In this document: positions 1 through 9,174 of the stretch, piece after piece | How the letters are laid out: each line of letters begins with the position of its first letter | Position numbering within the stretch: position 1 is the first letter of the stretch | Assembly (NCBI GenBank): GCA_963700185.1 | Contig: CAVOWP010000031.1 | Coordinates: 434,001 to 498,000, forward strand | DNA: 64,000 nt | Origin: AP-15 sp963700185 | GTDB lineage: Bacteria; Pseudomonadota; Alphaproteobacteria; ATCC43930; CGMCC-115725 | Direction of reading: 5' to 3' | Translations under genes and position numbers: made by a program | The notes under the pieces: generated by a model | The model's database searches: none | What the model was told of the DNA's origin: nothing | What the model saw: only the letters and a program-made list of their open reading frames with translations

Positions 1-626
1 TGGGAAAGCGCGAAGCCCAGCTGCAGCAGAAAATTGACGTACGTCGCCAGCGTGCGGTGCTGCTTGATTACGCCCTTGGCGAGCCAGTCCGTGCTGCGCG
101 GCCCTTCGCAAAGGTAGCTGTCGACGGGCCATGTCTTTTTGCCGTCCACGCCGAGGGTCCAGCCCGGCTGTGTCGGTGCGGTGAAGATCGGGTGCTCGAC
201 GGAAAAGACGAGCTGCCCGCCCGGGACGAGAGCGCGATGCACCTTCACCAGCAACCCGCCCAGTTCCTCGGCGTAGTGTAGGGCGAGGGAACTGTAAGCT
301 AGGTCAAACGCCGCCTGGGGCAGCTCCAGGCCCTCCATGTCCGCCCTGAGATAGGTTATTGCCGCGTCCGTCGTGGTGGCCCGGGCCCGTGCCAGCATCT
401 TCTCCGACACATCGATGCCGAGGACCTCCGCCGCTCCTTGCTGCCGCGCCCAACGGCAGAACCAGCCGAAGCCGCAGCCGAGATCCACCACTCTGAGGCC
501 CCGCAGCTCCGGAAGCAGGGCCTTGAGCGCCGGCCATTCGGCGGCGCCGTCCAGCCCCTCGACCGAGCGGCCCAATCGACTGTAGCCCTCGAAGAACTCA
601 GGGTTGTCGTAGATGTTCTGCGCCAT
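1..626 (-). CDS. Class I SAM-dependent methyltransferase (3' end outside window)
   Basis: The minus-strand frame opens with ATG at 626 and runs off the left edge without a stop, so at least 208 residues are present and the C-terminus is missing. Motif I, VVDLGCGFGW, begins near residue 46 and is the SAM-binding glycine loop of the UbiE/Methyltransf_11 type. A typical post-motif (VLGIDVSEKML) and the later LVPGGQLVFSVEHPIF segment follow. Substrate cannot be inferred; small molecules are usual for this subfamily. It is divergent from the binding-protein gene at 833, leaving about 200 bases between them for promoters. Confidence 0.85.
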   Translation of the reverse strand, partial: MAQNIYDNPEFFEGYSRLGRSVEGLDGAAEWPALKALLPELRGLRVVDLGCGFGWFCRWARQQGAAEVLGIDVSEKMLARARATTTDAAITYLRADMEGLELPQAAFDLAYSSLALHYAEELGGLLVKVHRALVPGGQLVFSVEHPIFTAPTQPGWTLGVDGKKTWPVDSYLCEGPRSTDWLAKGVIKQHRTLATYVNFLLQLGFALS

Positions 627-832
627 CGCCTTTGCCGTAAGCCGGCCACCGGGAGAGGAGGCATGCTCAAATTTTGGTGGCGCCGCCGCCCGTTCAATAT
701 GCAGGAAGTGCTGGATGCAGGAGTGCTGGCCGATCGGGCGATGTAGCAAGCTGGGTGTGGAGACCCGCTTGCCGGCCGGGCGCGGGCGTATGATGATCTC
801 TCCGAAATTATGGCATGGATGCCTTACCGCCG

Positions 833-2410
833 ATGAACCGACGTGAATTCGTGAAGACGAGCCTTGTCGGAGCGGCAGCGCTGGCCGCCCCGCAAATCCT
901 CCGCGCCGAAGCTCGGACGACGATCAACTTCGTACCGCACGCCGATCTCGCTTCGCTCGATCCAGTCTGGACCACCGCCGATATCACCCGGAATTTTTCA
1001 TTGGCCGTCTATGACACGCTTTACGGCTATGATGCCGAATTCAGAGCCCAGCTGCAGATGGTCGAAGGCCACACGACCGAAGACGGCGGCATGCGATGGG
1101 ACCTCACACTGCGCCAGGGCTTGAAATTTCACGACGGCACGCCCGTCCTGGCGCGCGACTGTATCGCCACAATTAGGCGGTGGGCCAAGCGCTATCCGAT
1201 CGGTCAGGCGCTGATGGCCCGCACCGACGAGCTCTCCGCGGCATCCGACCGGGTAATCCGCTTTCGTCTCAAAAGGCCGTTTCCATTATTGCCGGATGCA
1301 CTGGCAGAGCCCTATTGCTCGATCATGCCGGAGCAGTTGGCCAAGACCGACGCCTTTGAGCAGATAAAAGAAGCAATCGGCTCCGGGCCATTCAAATTCG
1401 TGGCGTCCGAGCGCATACCCGGCCAGCGCGTCGTGTTCGAGAAGAACCCGGATTATGTTCCGCGCTCGGACGGAAAACCGAGCTTCAGCGCCGGTCCGAA
1501 GATCGTTTACGTCGACCGTGTAGTATGGAATTTCGTGCAGGACCCCTCTACCGCCTCGGCGGCGCTCGCGCAGGGCGAAATCGACTGGTGGGAAAATCCG
1601 ACGATTGACCTTATCCCACAACTCAAACGCAATAAGGATCTGGTAATCACGGTCAAGGACCGCACCGGCGAGATAGGTTGTCTCCGGTTCAATCATTTGT
1701 ACCCACCATTCGACAATCCCGCCGTTCGCCGCGTCGTGCTGTCCGCGATCGACCAGAAGGAGGTAATGACCGCGGTCGCCGGGGCGGAGCCGAGTTTGAT
1801 CAAGACCGATGTAGGGCTCTTTGTGCCGGGCACGCCGATGGCGAGCACTGTTGGCGTCGAGATCACCCGCGGGCCGAAGGACCTCGACAAGTTGAAAAAG
1901 GACCTGGCCGCTGCGGGGTACAAAGGCGAGCGGGTCGTTGTGCTCGCGGCCTCGACTATTCCGACGATCTTTGCCGAGGCGCAGGTCGCCACCGACGTGC
2001 TGCAGCGCATCGGCATGAACATCGATTTGCAGACTATGGAATGGGGCAGTGTGGTCGCGCGGCGCGCCAGCCGCGAGCCGCCCGACAAAGGCGGGTGGAA
2101 CATCTTCTATACCTATCTCGGCGGCATGGGGAACATCTCGCCAGGCCCCGATATCGCGATCCGCGCGAGCGGCGCCGATGCGTGGTTCGGCTGGCCCAGC
2201 GACCCGAAGATGGAGGCCTTGCGGGAGGCCTGGTTCGATGCGCCGGACCTCGAGGTGCAGCAAAAAATCTGCCGCGAGATGCAGGAGGAATTCTGGCAGA
2301 ACCCCAGCTATGTGCCGCTCGGCATGTACGACCAGCCGGTCGCGTTCCACTCCGATCTGCAGGATGTGCGCGATGGCTGGCCGCAGTTCTATGGCGTGCG
2401 ACGCGTCTGA
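833..2410 (+). CDS. ABC transporter substrate-binding protein, family 5 (DppA/OppA type)
   Basis: About 525 residues, normal for peptide/nickel-type periplasmic binding proteins. The N-terminus MNRREFVKTSLVGAAAL followed by an Ala-rich stretch ending LRAEA is a good Tat signal, so I prefer the ATG at 833; an in-frame ATG at 815 adds six residues. The family signature region is visible (LTLRQGLKFHDGTPVLARD and later GSGPFKFVASE). It should bind a peptide or similar solute in the periplasm. No permease or ATPase genes lie next to it, so its partners must be encoded elsewhere. The downstream gene is convergent. Confidence 0.88.
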   Translation: MNRREFVKTSLVGAAALAAPQILRAEARTTINFVPHADLASLDPVWTTADITRNFSLAVYDTLYGYDAEFRAQLQMVEGHTTEDGGMRWDLTLRQGLKFHDGTPVLARDCIATIRRWAKRYPIGQALMARTDELSAASDRVIRFRLKRPFPLLPDALAEPYCSIMPEQLAKTDAFEQIKEAIGSGPFKFVASERIPGQRVVFEKNPDYVPRSDGKPSFSAGPKIVYVDRVVWNFVQDPSTASAALAQGEIDWWENPTIDLIPQLKRNKDLVITVKDRTGEIGCLRFNHLYPPFDNPAVRRVVLSAIDQKEVMTAVAGAEPSLIKTDVGLFVPGTPMASTVGVEITRGPKDLDKLKKDLAAAGYKGERVVVLAASTIPTIFAEAQVATDVLQRIGMNIDLQTMEWGSVVARRASREPPDKGGWNIFYTYLGGMGNISPGPDIAIRASGADAWFGWPSDPKMEALREAWFDAPDLEVQQKICREMQEEFWQNPSYVPLGMYDQPVAFHSDLQDVRDGWPQFYGVRRV

Positions 2411-2517
2411 CCCGGTCTGTCATCGAGCTGACGCTCGATGAGATCGAGCGGCGACGATCCCCTGCCCGGTTCTGCAGTGATAACCCGCGGTCTCGGCGCA
2501 AACGCCTCGATCAGTTC

Positions 2518-3729
2518 TCAGCGCGGCAGTAGCGGCAGAGGTGCATCTGTGGCGAAACGGAAAATCGTCGTCGAATGGAAATCCTGCCCTGGCTTCAACT
2601 CGGTGCCCGGAAAGTTGGGCTTGTTAGGGCTGTCGGGGAAATGCTGCGTCTCCAGCGTGAACGCCTCGGTCTGGCGATACGTCGTGCCCGATGACCCAAC
2701 CACCGAGCCGTTCATGCCGTTGCTGGTGTAGACCTGCACGCCCGGCTCGGTGGTGAAGCAATCGATCACGCGGCCGGTACGTGGGTCATAGGCGCGCGCG
2801 GCAAAGGCGATGTTGTCGCCGGGGCGTTGGTTCAGCACGAAATTGTGGTCGTAGCCATGCGCATAGACCATCTGCTGGAACGCGCTGTGCAGCCGGGCGC
2901 CGATCGGCATCATCTGCCGGAAATCGAGTGGTGTGCCTTCGACTTGGGCGATTTCTCCGGCGGGAATCTGATCGGGTCCAGTGGGGGTATAGCGGTCTGC
3001 ATTCACCAGCAGCATCTGATCCGCGACCGAGCCTGACCCGTTGCCGGCCAGGTTGAAGTAGGAGTGGTTGGTGAAGTTGATCACCGTATCCTTGTCGGTG
3101 CTTGCCAGGTAGTCGATCCGCAACGCGTCGTCGTTGGTCAGCGTGTAGGTCACGTATGTCGTCAAGGTGCCGGGGAAGTTCTGCTCGCCGTCCTTGCTGA
3201 CATAGCTGAGCGTTGCCGCGACACCATCTGGCACTTGCGTGGGCGACACGGTCCAGACCTGACGATCGAGCGCATTGGGACCGCCATGGAGCGTGTTGGC
3301 GCCATTGTTCGCGATCAGATGGTAGGTCTGGCCATTCAGAGTGAACTGCGCACCGCCTATGCGGTTCGCGTAGCGACCGGTGATTGCGCCGAAATGGCCG
3401 GGGAGCGTCTCGTATCCCCGCAAGGTTCCGAGGCCGAGAACGATATTGTCGGGTCGGCCTGTGCGGTCGGGCGCGTCGATCTCGGTGATGACGCCGCCAA
3501 GGCTGAGGAAGCGCACGCGCAAGCCGTGCTCGTTGGTCATTGTGAAAATGTCGACCGCCTGCCCGCCTTGCGTAGTGCCGTACGGTGCGTGATCGAGCGT
3601 GGCGGCGGCATTAGCCGTGCTTCCGGTGATCGCGGCCGCCAATGCCGCGACGCTCACCAAGGCGCGCGCCATGTTTGCGCCGAGATTGCCGTGGAGGCGG
3701 AGGCACAAGTTCCTCGTGAGGTTTGTCAT
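2518..3729 (-). CDS. galM: Aldose 1-epimerase (mutarotase), exported
   Basis: 403 residues. It interconverts alpha and beta anomers of hexoses. The galactose-mutarotase fold is recognisable from NRIGGAQFTLNGQTYHL and NNGANTLHGG near residue 130, the catalytic-type His in INFTNHSYFNLAG, and the acidic TTEPGVQVYT segment. The first 43 residues form a signal peptide (LVSVAALAAAITGSTANA), so the enzyme probably acts in the periplasm; a second start at codon 20 would still keep the signal. It stands alone, convergent with the binding protein at 833-2410. Confidence 0.9.
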   Translation of the reverse strand: MTNLTRNLCLRLHGNLGANMARALVSVAALAAAITGSTANAAATLDHAPYGTTQGGQAVDIFTMTNEHGLRVRFLSLGGVITEIDAPDRTGRPDNIVLGLGTLRGYETLPGHFGAITGRYANRIGGAQFTLNGQTYHLIANNGANTLHGGPNALDRQVWTVSPTQVPDGVAATLSYVSKDGEQNFPGTLTTYVTYTLTNDDALRIDYLASTDKDTVINFTNHSYFNLAGNGSGSVADQMLLVNADRYTPTGPDQIPAGEIAQVEGTPLDFRQMMPIGARLHSAFQQMVYAHGYDHNFVLNQRPGDNIAFAARAYDPRTGRVIDCFTTEPGVQVYTSNGMNGSVVGSSGTTYRQTEAFTLETQHFPDSPNKPNFPGTELKPGQDFHSTTIFRFATDAPLPLLPR

Positions 3730-3849
3730 GACTTTGCGTTCCCTTAATGCTCAGTGTCATGATGGCAGCGCCATAGGTGACAACACGACCGTTGGGTGAC
3801 GCAGGGTTGCCGAGGATGGGCGCGCCGACGAGAAGCCGATGCGGGCCGA

Positions 3850-4242
3850 CTATTCGGGCGCAATCAGCTCCCAAGTCAGTTCGCGCTGTTCGGTTGTGTC
3901 GCCGGATCGGCGCGGCGGGGGACGCAAGATCATGCGATCCCCGTCAAATCGGACGTCGCGCACCTGCTCGCTGCCGATCCGGGCCGGATCCGATGCCGCG
4001 TCGACCTTGGTGACCAGCCGCGCGCCATCAAACGTGTAATTGCCACAATACGAAGAATAGTCTCGGTGTACGCCCTGCGGGAGCTCGGGGCGTCCATCGC
4101 ACACCACCGACATCATTCGCCCATCCGCGCTGAACGTCACCCGGCCCATGCCCCTGGCGCCATAGGGTGGCGGCAGCGGCTGACCATTCCCGTCATGTGC
4201 GGCGGCGGCCACCAGCCGCCACGTTCCGACAATCGATCGCAT
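3850..4242 (-). CDS. Lipocalin-like domain protein
   Basis: 130 residues. The opening MRSIVGTWRLVAAAAHDGNG, then GRVTFSADGRMMSVVCDGR and the mid YSSYCGNYTFDGARLVTKVDAA are typical of the small lipocalin-like family (PF13924 type), a beta-barrel of unknown ligand. Its ATG follows directly on the stop codon of the upstream oxygenase gene (stop 4243-4245, start 4242), so the two are almost certainly co-translated. This family often accompanies oxidoreductases, but its job here is not evident. Confidence 0.8.
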   Translation of the reverse strand: MRSIVGTWRLVAAAAHDGNGQPLPPPYGARGMGRVTFSADGRMMSVVCDGRPELPQGVHRDYSSYCGNYTFDGARLVTKVDAASDPARIGSEQVRDVRFDGDRMILRPPPRRSGDTTEQRELTWELIAPE

Positions 4243-5748
4243 TCAGCGTCTCCTTGGCTCTGTAGGCTCCGTCGATCCTGGCATGGTGACGGTGCGCCGC
4301 ATTGCTGGCGGTGCGGCCGGAATATTGCTCAGGTCGATCTGCGGCATCGGCAAATCGAGCGCACCAAGCACTGCGTTGGCCAGCTCGTTGTAGTCCTTGA
4401 AGCTGCGGCGCAGCCAACTGCGCCAGTTGGCCATCCCGCCGCTGGCATGCAGCTCGAAGGCCGATTCACGGCCATCGAGCGCCGACGACACGTGATCCCA
4501 AGCCAACTGCAGCAGAGCCGACCGCTGCAATGCGGTGTAACCGCCGCCGCCAAACGATTCTTCGAGGCCCGCAGCCATTTCGGGCGCCGCGAGATCGCGG
4601 TCGGACGGGGCGACGACGAGTGAGGAGCCGGGCACGATCCGCAGGATCTCGGAGATCCGCTGGCGGGACTTGAAGAGCGCGATGCCGCCGGCCGCGAGAT
4701 GGGCGTGACTGGGGAAGCAATAGCCTGCCGGCATGAAATCGGGGTCGCGCTCGGCCGCCGTCAGGCAGCTGCGCACAGACTGCACCTCGACAATCACATC
4801 GACTAGGTGCTCGACGGTCTGCTCATGCTCCTTGAGACCCATCGCATGGGTCAAGGCCAGTGCCAGGCCGAGCGTGAACTCCGCCCGCAACAGCCAGCCA
4901 TAGAGGTGATGCCAGCGCAGCCAGCGCGGGATCGCCTCCGGAGAAGGATCGACAAAGAACACACGCTCCCACGGGATGAACACGTCGTCGAGCCACATCT
5001 GACCGTCGAGCTCGTCATAGCGGCTGCTGAGCGGTGAAACGAAAGGGTTGCTGTCGCGCGCCGCAATCTTGCGGCACAGCGTGGTAACGCCGGCCGCATT
5101 GACCGGCACGATAAAGCTTGCGCGATGCTCGCCGATCTCGATGCCACAGAGGGCGCCGATATAGACGTCCTCGGCATAGGCCGGGCTCGTATGCATGCCG
5201 ACCTTGCCGCGGATGACGACGCCGGCATCATTTTCGCGCACCAGCTTCAACGCGACCCGGTCGCGCGGGTCCGGGCGCATTCGCTGACCAACGATCGGGG
5301 CACCGCCGCAATAGGTGAGAAACCGGCCGGTGCGAGCGATCAGCTCGCGGTAGGCCATCGCCTCGGCGACCTGCTGTTGCGAGACGTTGCGGGACTGCAC
5401 CGCGGTCAGTACGCCCAGTGCAATCAGATTGCCGTAGGCCGGCGTGTGGGTGATGTTGCCGGCGCTCAAAAACATCGTTTTCGCGAAGGACCGGCCCATG
5501 CCGATCAGATCCGCGACGCCTCTCGGCTCCACATAGGCCCACGGCACCCGCTCTCCGTCGACATCCGCCGGCGCCAGCAACACTTCCCGCCAGGCGGGGT
5601 CGAGATGACGGTCGTACCAGGCGGCGTATTCTTCAACCATCGGCCGCGTGGCGGGATGCGCCGTGACGTCCCCGGCCCAACCCTCGCCCATCACCCACAC
5701 CCTGCGTCCATCGCGCAGGGCCTCGCGGTACTCGGCGCCGGTTCTCAT
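4243..5748 (-). CDS. 4-hydroxyphenylacetate 3-hydroxylase family FAD-dependent oxygenase (HpaB-like)
   Basis: 501 residues from ATG at 5748 (MRTGAEYREALRDGRRVW), the usual N-terminus of HpaB-family large components; in-frame codons up to 5820 are less likely to be translated. Recognisable features are GMGRSFAKTMFLSAGNITHTPAYGN-like N-terminal domain, the flavin region around DPRDRVALKLVRENDAGVVIRGKV, and the WLDDVFIPWERVFF segment. Such enzymes use FADH2 supplied by a separate reductase to hydroxylate phenols; no reductase gene is adjacent. It forms an operon with the lipocalin-like gene downstream. Confidence 0.88.
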   Translation of the reverse strand: MRTGAEYREALRDGRRVWVMGEGWAGDVTAHPATRPMVEEYAAWYDRHLDPAWREVLLAPADVDGERVPWAYVEPRGVADLIGMGRSFAKTMFLSAGNITHTPAYGNLIALGVLTAVQSRNVSQQQVAEAMAYRELIARTGRFLTYCGGAPIVGQRMRPDPRDRVALKLVRENDAGVVIRGKVGMHTSPAYAEDVYIGALCGIEIGEHRASFIVPVNAAGVTTLCRKIAARDSNPFVSPLSSRYDELDGQMWLDDVFIPWERVFFVDPSPEAIPRWLRWHHLYGWLLRAEFTLGLALALTHAMGLKEHEQTVEHLVDVIVEVQSVRSCLTAAERDPDFMPAGYCFPSHAHLAAGGIALFKSRQRISEILRIVPGSSLVVAPSDRDLAAPEMAAGLEESFGGGGYTALQRSALLQLAWDHVSSALDGRESAFELHASGGMANWRSWLRRSFKDYNELANAVLGALDLPMPQIDLSNIPAAPPAMRRTVTMPGSTEPTEPRRR

Positions 5749-6198
5749 CTTTATCTCAATAAACCGTGCCGCAGGCGGCGTATAGACCCTGCTCGCCCCT
5801 TCGACTCGAATGACCCACATTCGTGCGCAGGATCCTGAGCATCAACGGCATCGCCGAGCTGGCGCAGGAGGAATGGGGAGACCCGTCGCACAAAGTTCCG
5901 AGTAGAGCCGGTCCATGCGCCACTGGCGCATCGTGTTGCAGTAGTAAATGACTGGTGAACGAGCGCTGCCGACGGCGCTTCGCCACCGCTCCCCGACTGC
6001 ATGCTTTGGCCGGTCCGTCAACCTCAAACCACAGCTTTGCTGAACCGGTGGACGAGTTGTCTAAAAGAAGTCGCCAGCAGCCTCCCGGCCTCGTCGGTCG
6101 TCGGTTTAGAGGAAGTGATATTTCGCGAGCCGGCATCCCAGCAGGGAATTTGGAGACCCATCGGCGCCTTTGTCGGAAATAATCCCCCGCAGCGATGC

Positions 6199-6227
6199 TT
6201 GACACCATTACCCGCCAAACGCAGTAT
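6199..6227 (+). promoter_or_regulatory. Possible sigma70-type promoter for the beta-propeller gene
   Basis: A perfect TTGACA at 6199-6204 is followed after 17 bases by CAGTAT at 6222-6227, a weak -10. It lies about 50 bases upstream of the start at 6278. The -10 matches the consensus at only three positions, so this is a suggestion. The rest of the 5749-6262 gap shows no supportable gene. Confidence 0.35.
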
Positions 6228-6277
6228 TGTCGCCCCGGACGGTCAGAAATTAACCAACAGTATTGCGGGAGGGTGTG

Positions 6278-7429
6278 GTGGCAAGAGCATTGATGGGTGG
6301 AGTTGTCGCAGCGTTGTTATTGATCTTCAGTACAGCGCCGGCGCTCGCCTGGGATCGCGGCGATACCGAGATCTTTGCCGTCGTGCCTTATCTGCCCGGC
6401 AATGTGCCGGTGTCGATCGAAGGACTTACGGTCGGCCCGGACGGCACGGTTTACACGCCGTCTTTCGGGTTCAACAGCGAGGGTGCGGTCGCCGCACCGC
6501 CGCATCTGTTCTCCTTCAGGCCCAATGGCGCGCTGCTCTATGACAAACCTCTGATCAACCCGGCACCGAGCCCGGCGCCGCAGCCCAGCCCGCATCTCTT
6601 GGGCCTGGTGTATCAGTCATCCTCGAAAACTTTGCTGATTTGCGATCTCGCCCAAGGTATCGTCTGGCAGGCCAAGCCAGCGACCGGCAAAGCGACCGTG
6701 TTCATGAATACCGGGCTCGGCGGCGCCTCCGGCCTCAACGCCCTGACCTTTGACAAGGCCGGGAATGTCTACGTGTCGGATTCGTTTCAGGGTGTCATTT
6801 GGAAGACCGGCCCGACTGGCGGCGCGCCAACCGTGTTTGTCAATTCCCAGACGCTCTCACCGCAAGCCGGCCCCGGTGTGATCCTCGTTCCGCCTTTCGG
6901 GGCAAACGGCGTCGAGTTCGACAACCAATTCACCGCAATGTACGTGGCCAATACCGCCTACCATTCGATCGTCAAGGTGCCTGTAACGTTGAACAATGAC
7001 GGCTCGGTGTCGGTGCCCGGCGGGGCGTCGGCGGAGGTGCTGACGACCGGAGTCAATGCCCCGGACGGCATCGCCGTCGATCGCCATGACAATATCTGGG
7101 TCGTCGCCAATCAGCAGGACGAGGTCGATGTCATCGACCCTAACGCAATCGACCGGTTGGGCGACACATTGCCGAAAGTGATTGCCAGACGCGGCGATTT
7201 CAACGGGATCGACAAGGACGGAACGATCCGCGGACTGCTCTTCCCGGCGAGCCCGGCATTCAGCGCCGACGGGCAATTCCTCTATGTCTCCAATATCGCG
7301 CTCTACCTGCGCTTCGCCGGAGTGCCGGAGCCGGCGATCAACTCGCCATGGACCCTGGAGGTCAAGCACTACACGATCGCCAAGATCCGCGCCGAAATCC
7401 CTCCGCTGACCGATCGGGACGAGAAATAG
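6278..7429 (+). CDS. Exported SMP-30/gluconolactonase-like beta-propeller protein
   Basis: About 383 residues. GTG at 6278 is favoured because GGGAGG sits just upstream; TTG 6263, GTG 6275 and ATG 6293 are alternatives. A signal peptide (ALMGGVVAALLLIFSTAPALAW) leads into repeated blade motifs such as GLTVGPDGTVYTP, LTFDKAGNVYVSDS and PDGIAVDRHDNIWVV, typical of NHL/SMP-30 propellers. It is therefore a periplasmic or surface propeller, possibly a lactonase, but catalytic residues cannot be assigned by eye. It lies next to an orphan soxA in the opposite orientation. Confidence 0.75.
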   Translation: MARALMGGVVAALLLIFSTAPALAWDRGDTEIFAVVPYLPGNVPVSIEGLTVGPDGTVYTPSFGFNSEGAVAAPPHLFSFRPNGALLYDKPLINPAPSPAPQPSPHLLGLVYQSSSKTLLICDLAQGIVWQAKPATGKATVFMNTGLGGASGLNALTFDKAGNVYVSDSFQGVIWKTGPTGGAPTVFVNSQTLSPQAGPGVILVPPFGANGVEFDNQFTAMYVANTAYHSIVKVPVTLNNDGSVSVPGGASAEVLTTGVNAPDGIAVDRHDNIWVVANQQDEVDVIDPNAIDRLGDTLPKVIARRGDFNGIDKDGTIRGLLFPASPAFSADGQFLYVSNIALYLRFAGVPEPAINSPWTLEVKHYTIAKIRAEIPPLTDRDEK

Positions 7430-7454
7430 GCGGCCATCCGATCACGCCATCGCG

Positions 7455-8225
7455 TCATGGGCGGACCGCCGGGGCGTCCATCGGCATGCCGCGCGCCCGC
7501 TCCATCAGATAGAATTCGAGGGCGACGGCTTGCGGCGCGCCATAGTCGAAGGGCTGGGCGCGTACGCCGCTCATGCAGCCGCGCAGCCGACGCTGCAGCG
7601 AGCCGAGGCTCTGCCATTCGAGACGGTAGATCGGGTAGCCCGTCGGGTGTCCTTGCGGAATTATGTTACCGGCGAGGCGCTTGCCCCAATTGTCGTCGTG
7701 ACACTGGCCGCAGGATAGGTTCAGCTGGCCTTCTCGCTGCCGGAACAGTTCTTTGCCCAGATCGAGAAACGGGCGCGACTCGGGCCCGGTGGGTACTGCG
7801 ATCGGCAGGCCGCGCGACTGACGGGCGACAAACGCGGCCAGCGCGAGCAGGTCCTCGCTTTCCCAGGCGAGCGGTTCCGCCCCCTGATGCTCGCTGCGGC
7901 AGCGGTTGATCCTCTGCTCGAGATCGAGAGGGCGGGCGAATGTCGCGTCGAACCGAGGGTAGCGGGCCGCGACACCCTTCATGCTGTTTCGCGCGTCGCC
8001 GTGGCAGTCGGCGCAAGACCGGCCGGCAGCTCCGACCTGCTCGGCCCATAACGTTTCGCCTTGCAACACCCACAGCATCCCCGGGTTCGCAGCGTCGTCG
8101 TCCTGCATTGCCCGGATGTCGGGGCCCACGAAGTCGTAGCCGGAGCGCCGCTCGTCGGGTGCGATCTCGGCTGTCGGCGCTGTCGTGGTGGCCAAGCTCA
8201 GCAGCGCCGCGAGCAAGCCCTTCAT
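7455..8225 (-). CDS. soxA: Sulfur-oxidation c-type cytochrome SoxA
   Basis: 256 residues from ATG 8225 with a signal peptide (MKGLLAALLSLATTTAPTAE). Two haem attachment sites are present, CADCH and CGQCH. The RLRGCMSGVRA segment near the C-terminus carries the cysteine that in SoxAX ligates haem and is modified during thiosulfate coupling. In SoxAX this subunit joins SoxX and attaches thiosulfate to SoxYZ. No soxX, Y, Z or B is adjacent, which is unusual; either the rest of the pathway lies elsewhere or this is an orphan. It is divergent from tlyA. Confidence 0.88.
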   Translation of the reverse strand: MKGLLAALLSLATTTAPTAEIAPDERRSGYDFVGPDIRAMQDDDAANPGMLWVLQGETLWAEQVGAAGRSCADCHGDARNSMKGVAARYPRFDATFARPLDLEQRINRCRSEHQGAEPLAWESEDLLALAAFVARQSRGLPIAVPTGPESRPFLDLGKELFRQREGQLNLSCGQCHDDNWGKRLAGNIIPQGHPTGYPIYRLEWQSLGSLQRRLRGCMSGVRAQPFDYGAPQAVALEFYLMERARGMPMDAPAVRP

Positions 8226-8394
8226 TCGACGATGATTTGCCGGGTCTCGGTTTGAAGCCGATCGCGGTCTTCGGTCCAGTTGACCGCCAGTTCCACAAAC
8301 AAAATTGCGATGAGCCGCCGTCGCCCCCAATTTCTTCCGCAGACGCCAGACTTCATCAACTCGCCCTGGCATATATCGAAGGCTCAGCGACGCC

Positions 8395-9174
8395 GTGTCT
8401 ACTCCCAAAATCGCAAAGCGCCGGGCCGACCAACTTCTTGTCGAGTGGGGTCTCGCAGAAAGCCGGGCCAAGGCTCAGGCGTTGGTCCTCGCCGGGGTCG
8501 TCAGCTGCGCCGGACGGCGGATCGACAAGCCGGGCGAACAACTCGCCGCCGATGCGGCGCTTTCCGTCAAAGGGCACGATCATCCTTGGGTGTCGCGCGG
8601 GGGCATCAAGCTCGCCCACGCATTCGACCATTTCGGGATCGTCGTCGCCGGCAAGACGGCTCTCGATATCGGGGCCTCGACCGGCGGCTTTACCGACGTG
8701 TTGCTGTCGCGCGGCGCCCGCCGTGTCTATGCCGTCGATGTCGGACACGGTCAGCTCGCCTGGAAACTGCGGCAGGAGTCGCGCGCCGTCGTCCACGAGC
8801 GACTAAACGCCCGCCACCTGACCCGAGCCCATGTTCCCGAGCCGATCGACATGATCACTTGTGATGCAAGCTTCATCGGCCTCACGACGGTATTGCCCGC
8901 ACCGCTGGCGCTCGCCGCTGAAGAGGCGGAGCTTGTCGCGCTCGTCAAGCCGCAATTCGAGGCCGGCCGGGAGCATGTGGGCAAAGGAGGGGTCGTGCGC
9001 GATCCGGCCGTCCATGATGAAGTCTGTAGGCACGCCGCCGCCTGGGTCGCGGCCCAGCCGGGTTGGACCGTCGTGGGCGTCGTCGAGAGCCCCGTCCTCG
9101 GCCCGCAGGGCAACCGGGAATTCCTGCTCTACGCCCGCCGCGGCGGCGTGGTGAGGAGGAAAGGCGATGACTGA
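8395..9174 (+). CDS. tlyA: TlyA family rRNA (cytidine-2'-O)-methyltransferase
   Basis: 259 residues, starting at GTG 8395. The N-terminal S4-like RNA-binding domain (RADQLLVEWGLAESRAKAQ, residues about 9-70) precedes a FtsJ/RrmJ-type SAM domain with WVSRGGIKLAHAF and LDIGASTGGFTDVLL. TlyA proteins 2'-O-methylate rRNA; older annotations call them haemolysins. The next gene starts inside its last codons (ATG 9167), so translation is coupled. Confidence 0.92.
   Translation: MSTPKIAKRRADQLLVEWGLAESRAKAQALVLAGVVSCAGRRIDKPGEQLAADAALSVKGHDHPWVSRGGIKLAHAFDHFGIVVAGKTALDIGASTGGFTDVLLSRGARRVYAVDVGHGQLAWKLRQESRAVVHERLNARHLTRAHVPEPIDMITCDASFIGLTTVLPAPLALAAEEAELVALVKPQFEAGREHVGKGGVVRDPAVHDEVCRHAAAWVAAQPGWTVVGVVESPVLGPQGNREFLLYARRGGVVRRKGDD

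Noticed and set aside
1286..2350. 354-codon minus-strand open frame
   Set aside because: Complete antisense of the binding-protein gene; composition is typical of a high-GC shadow frame.
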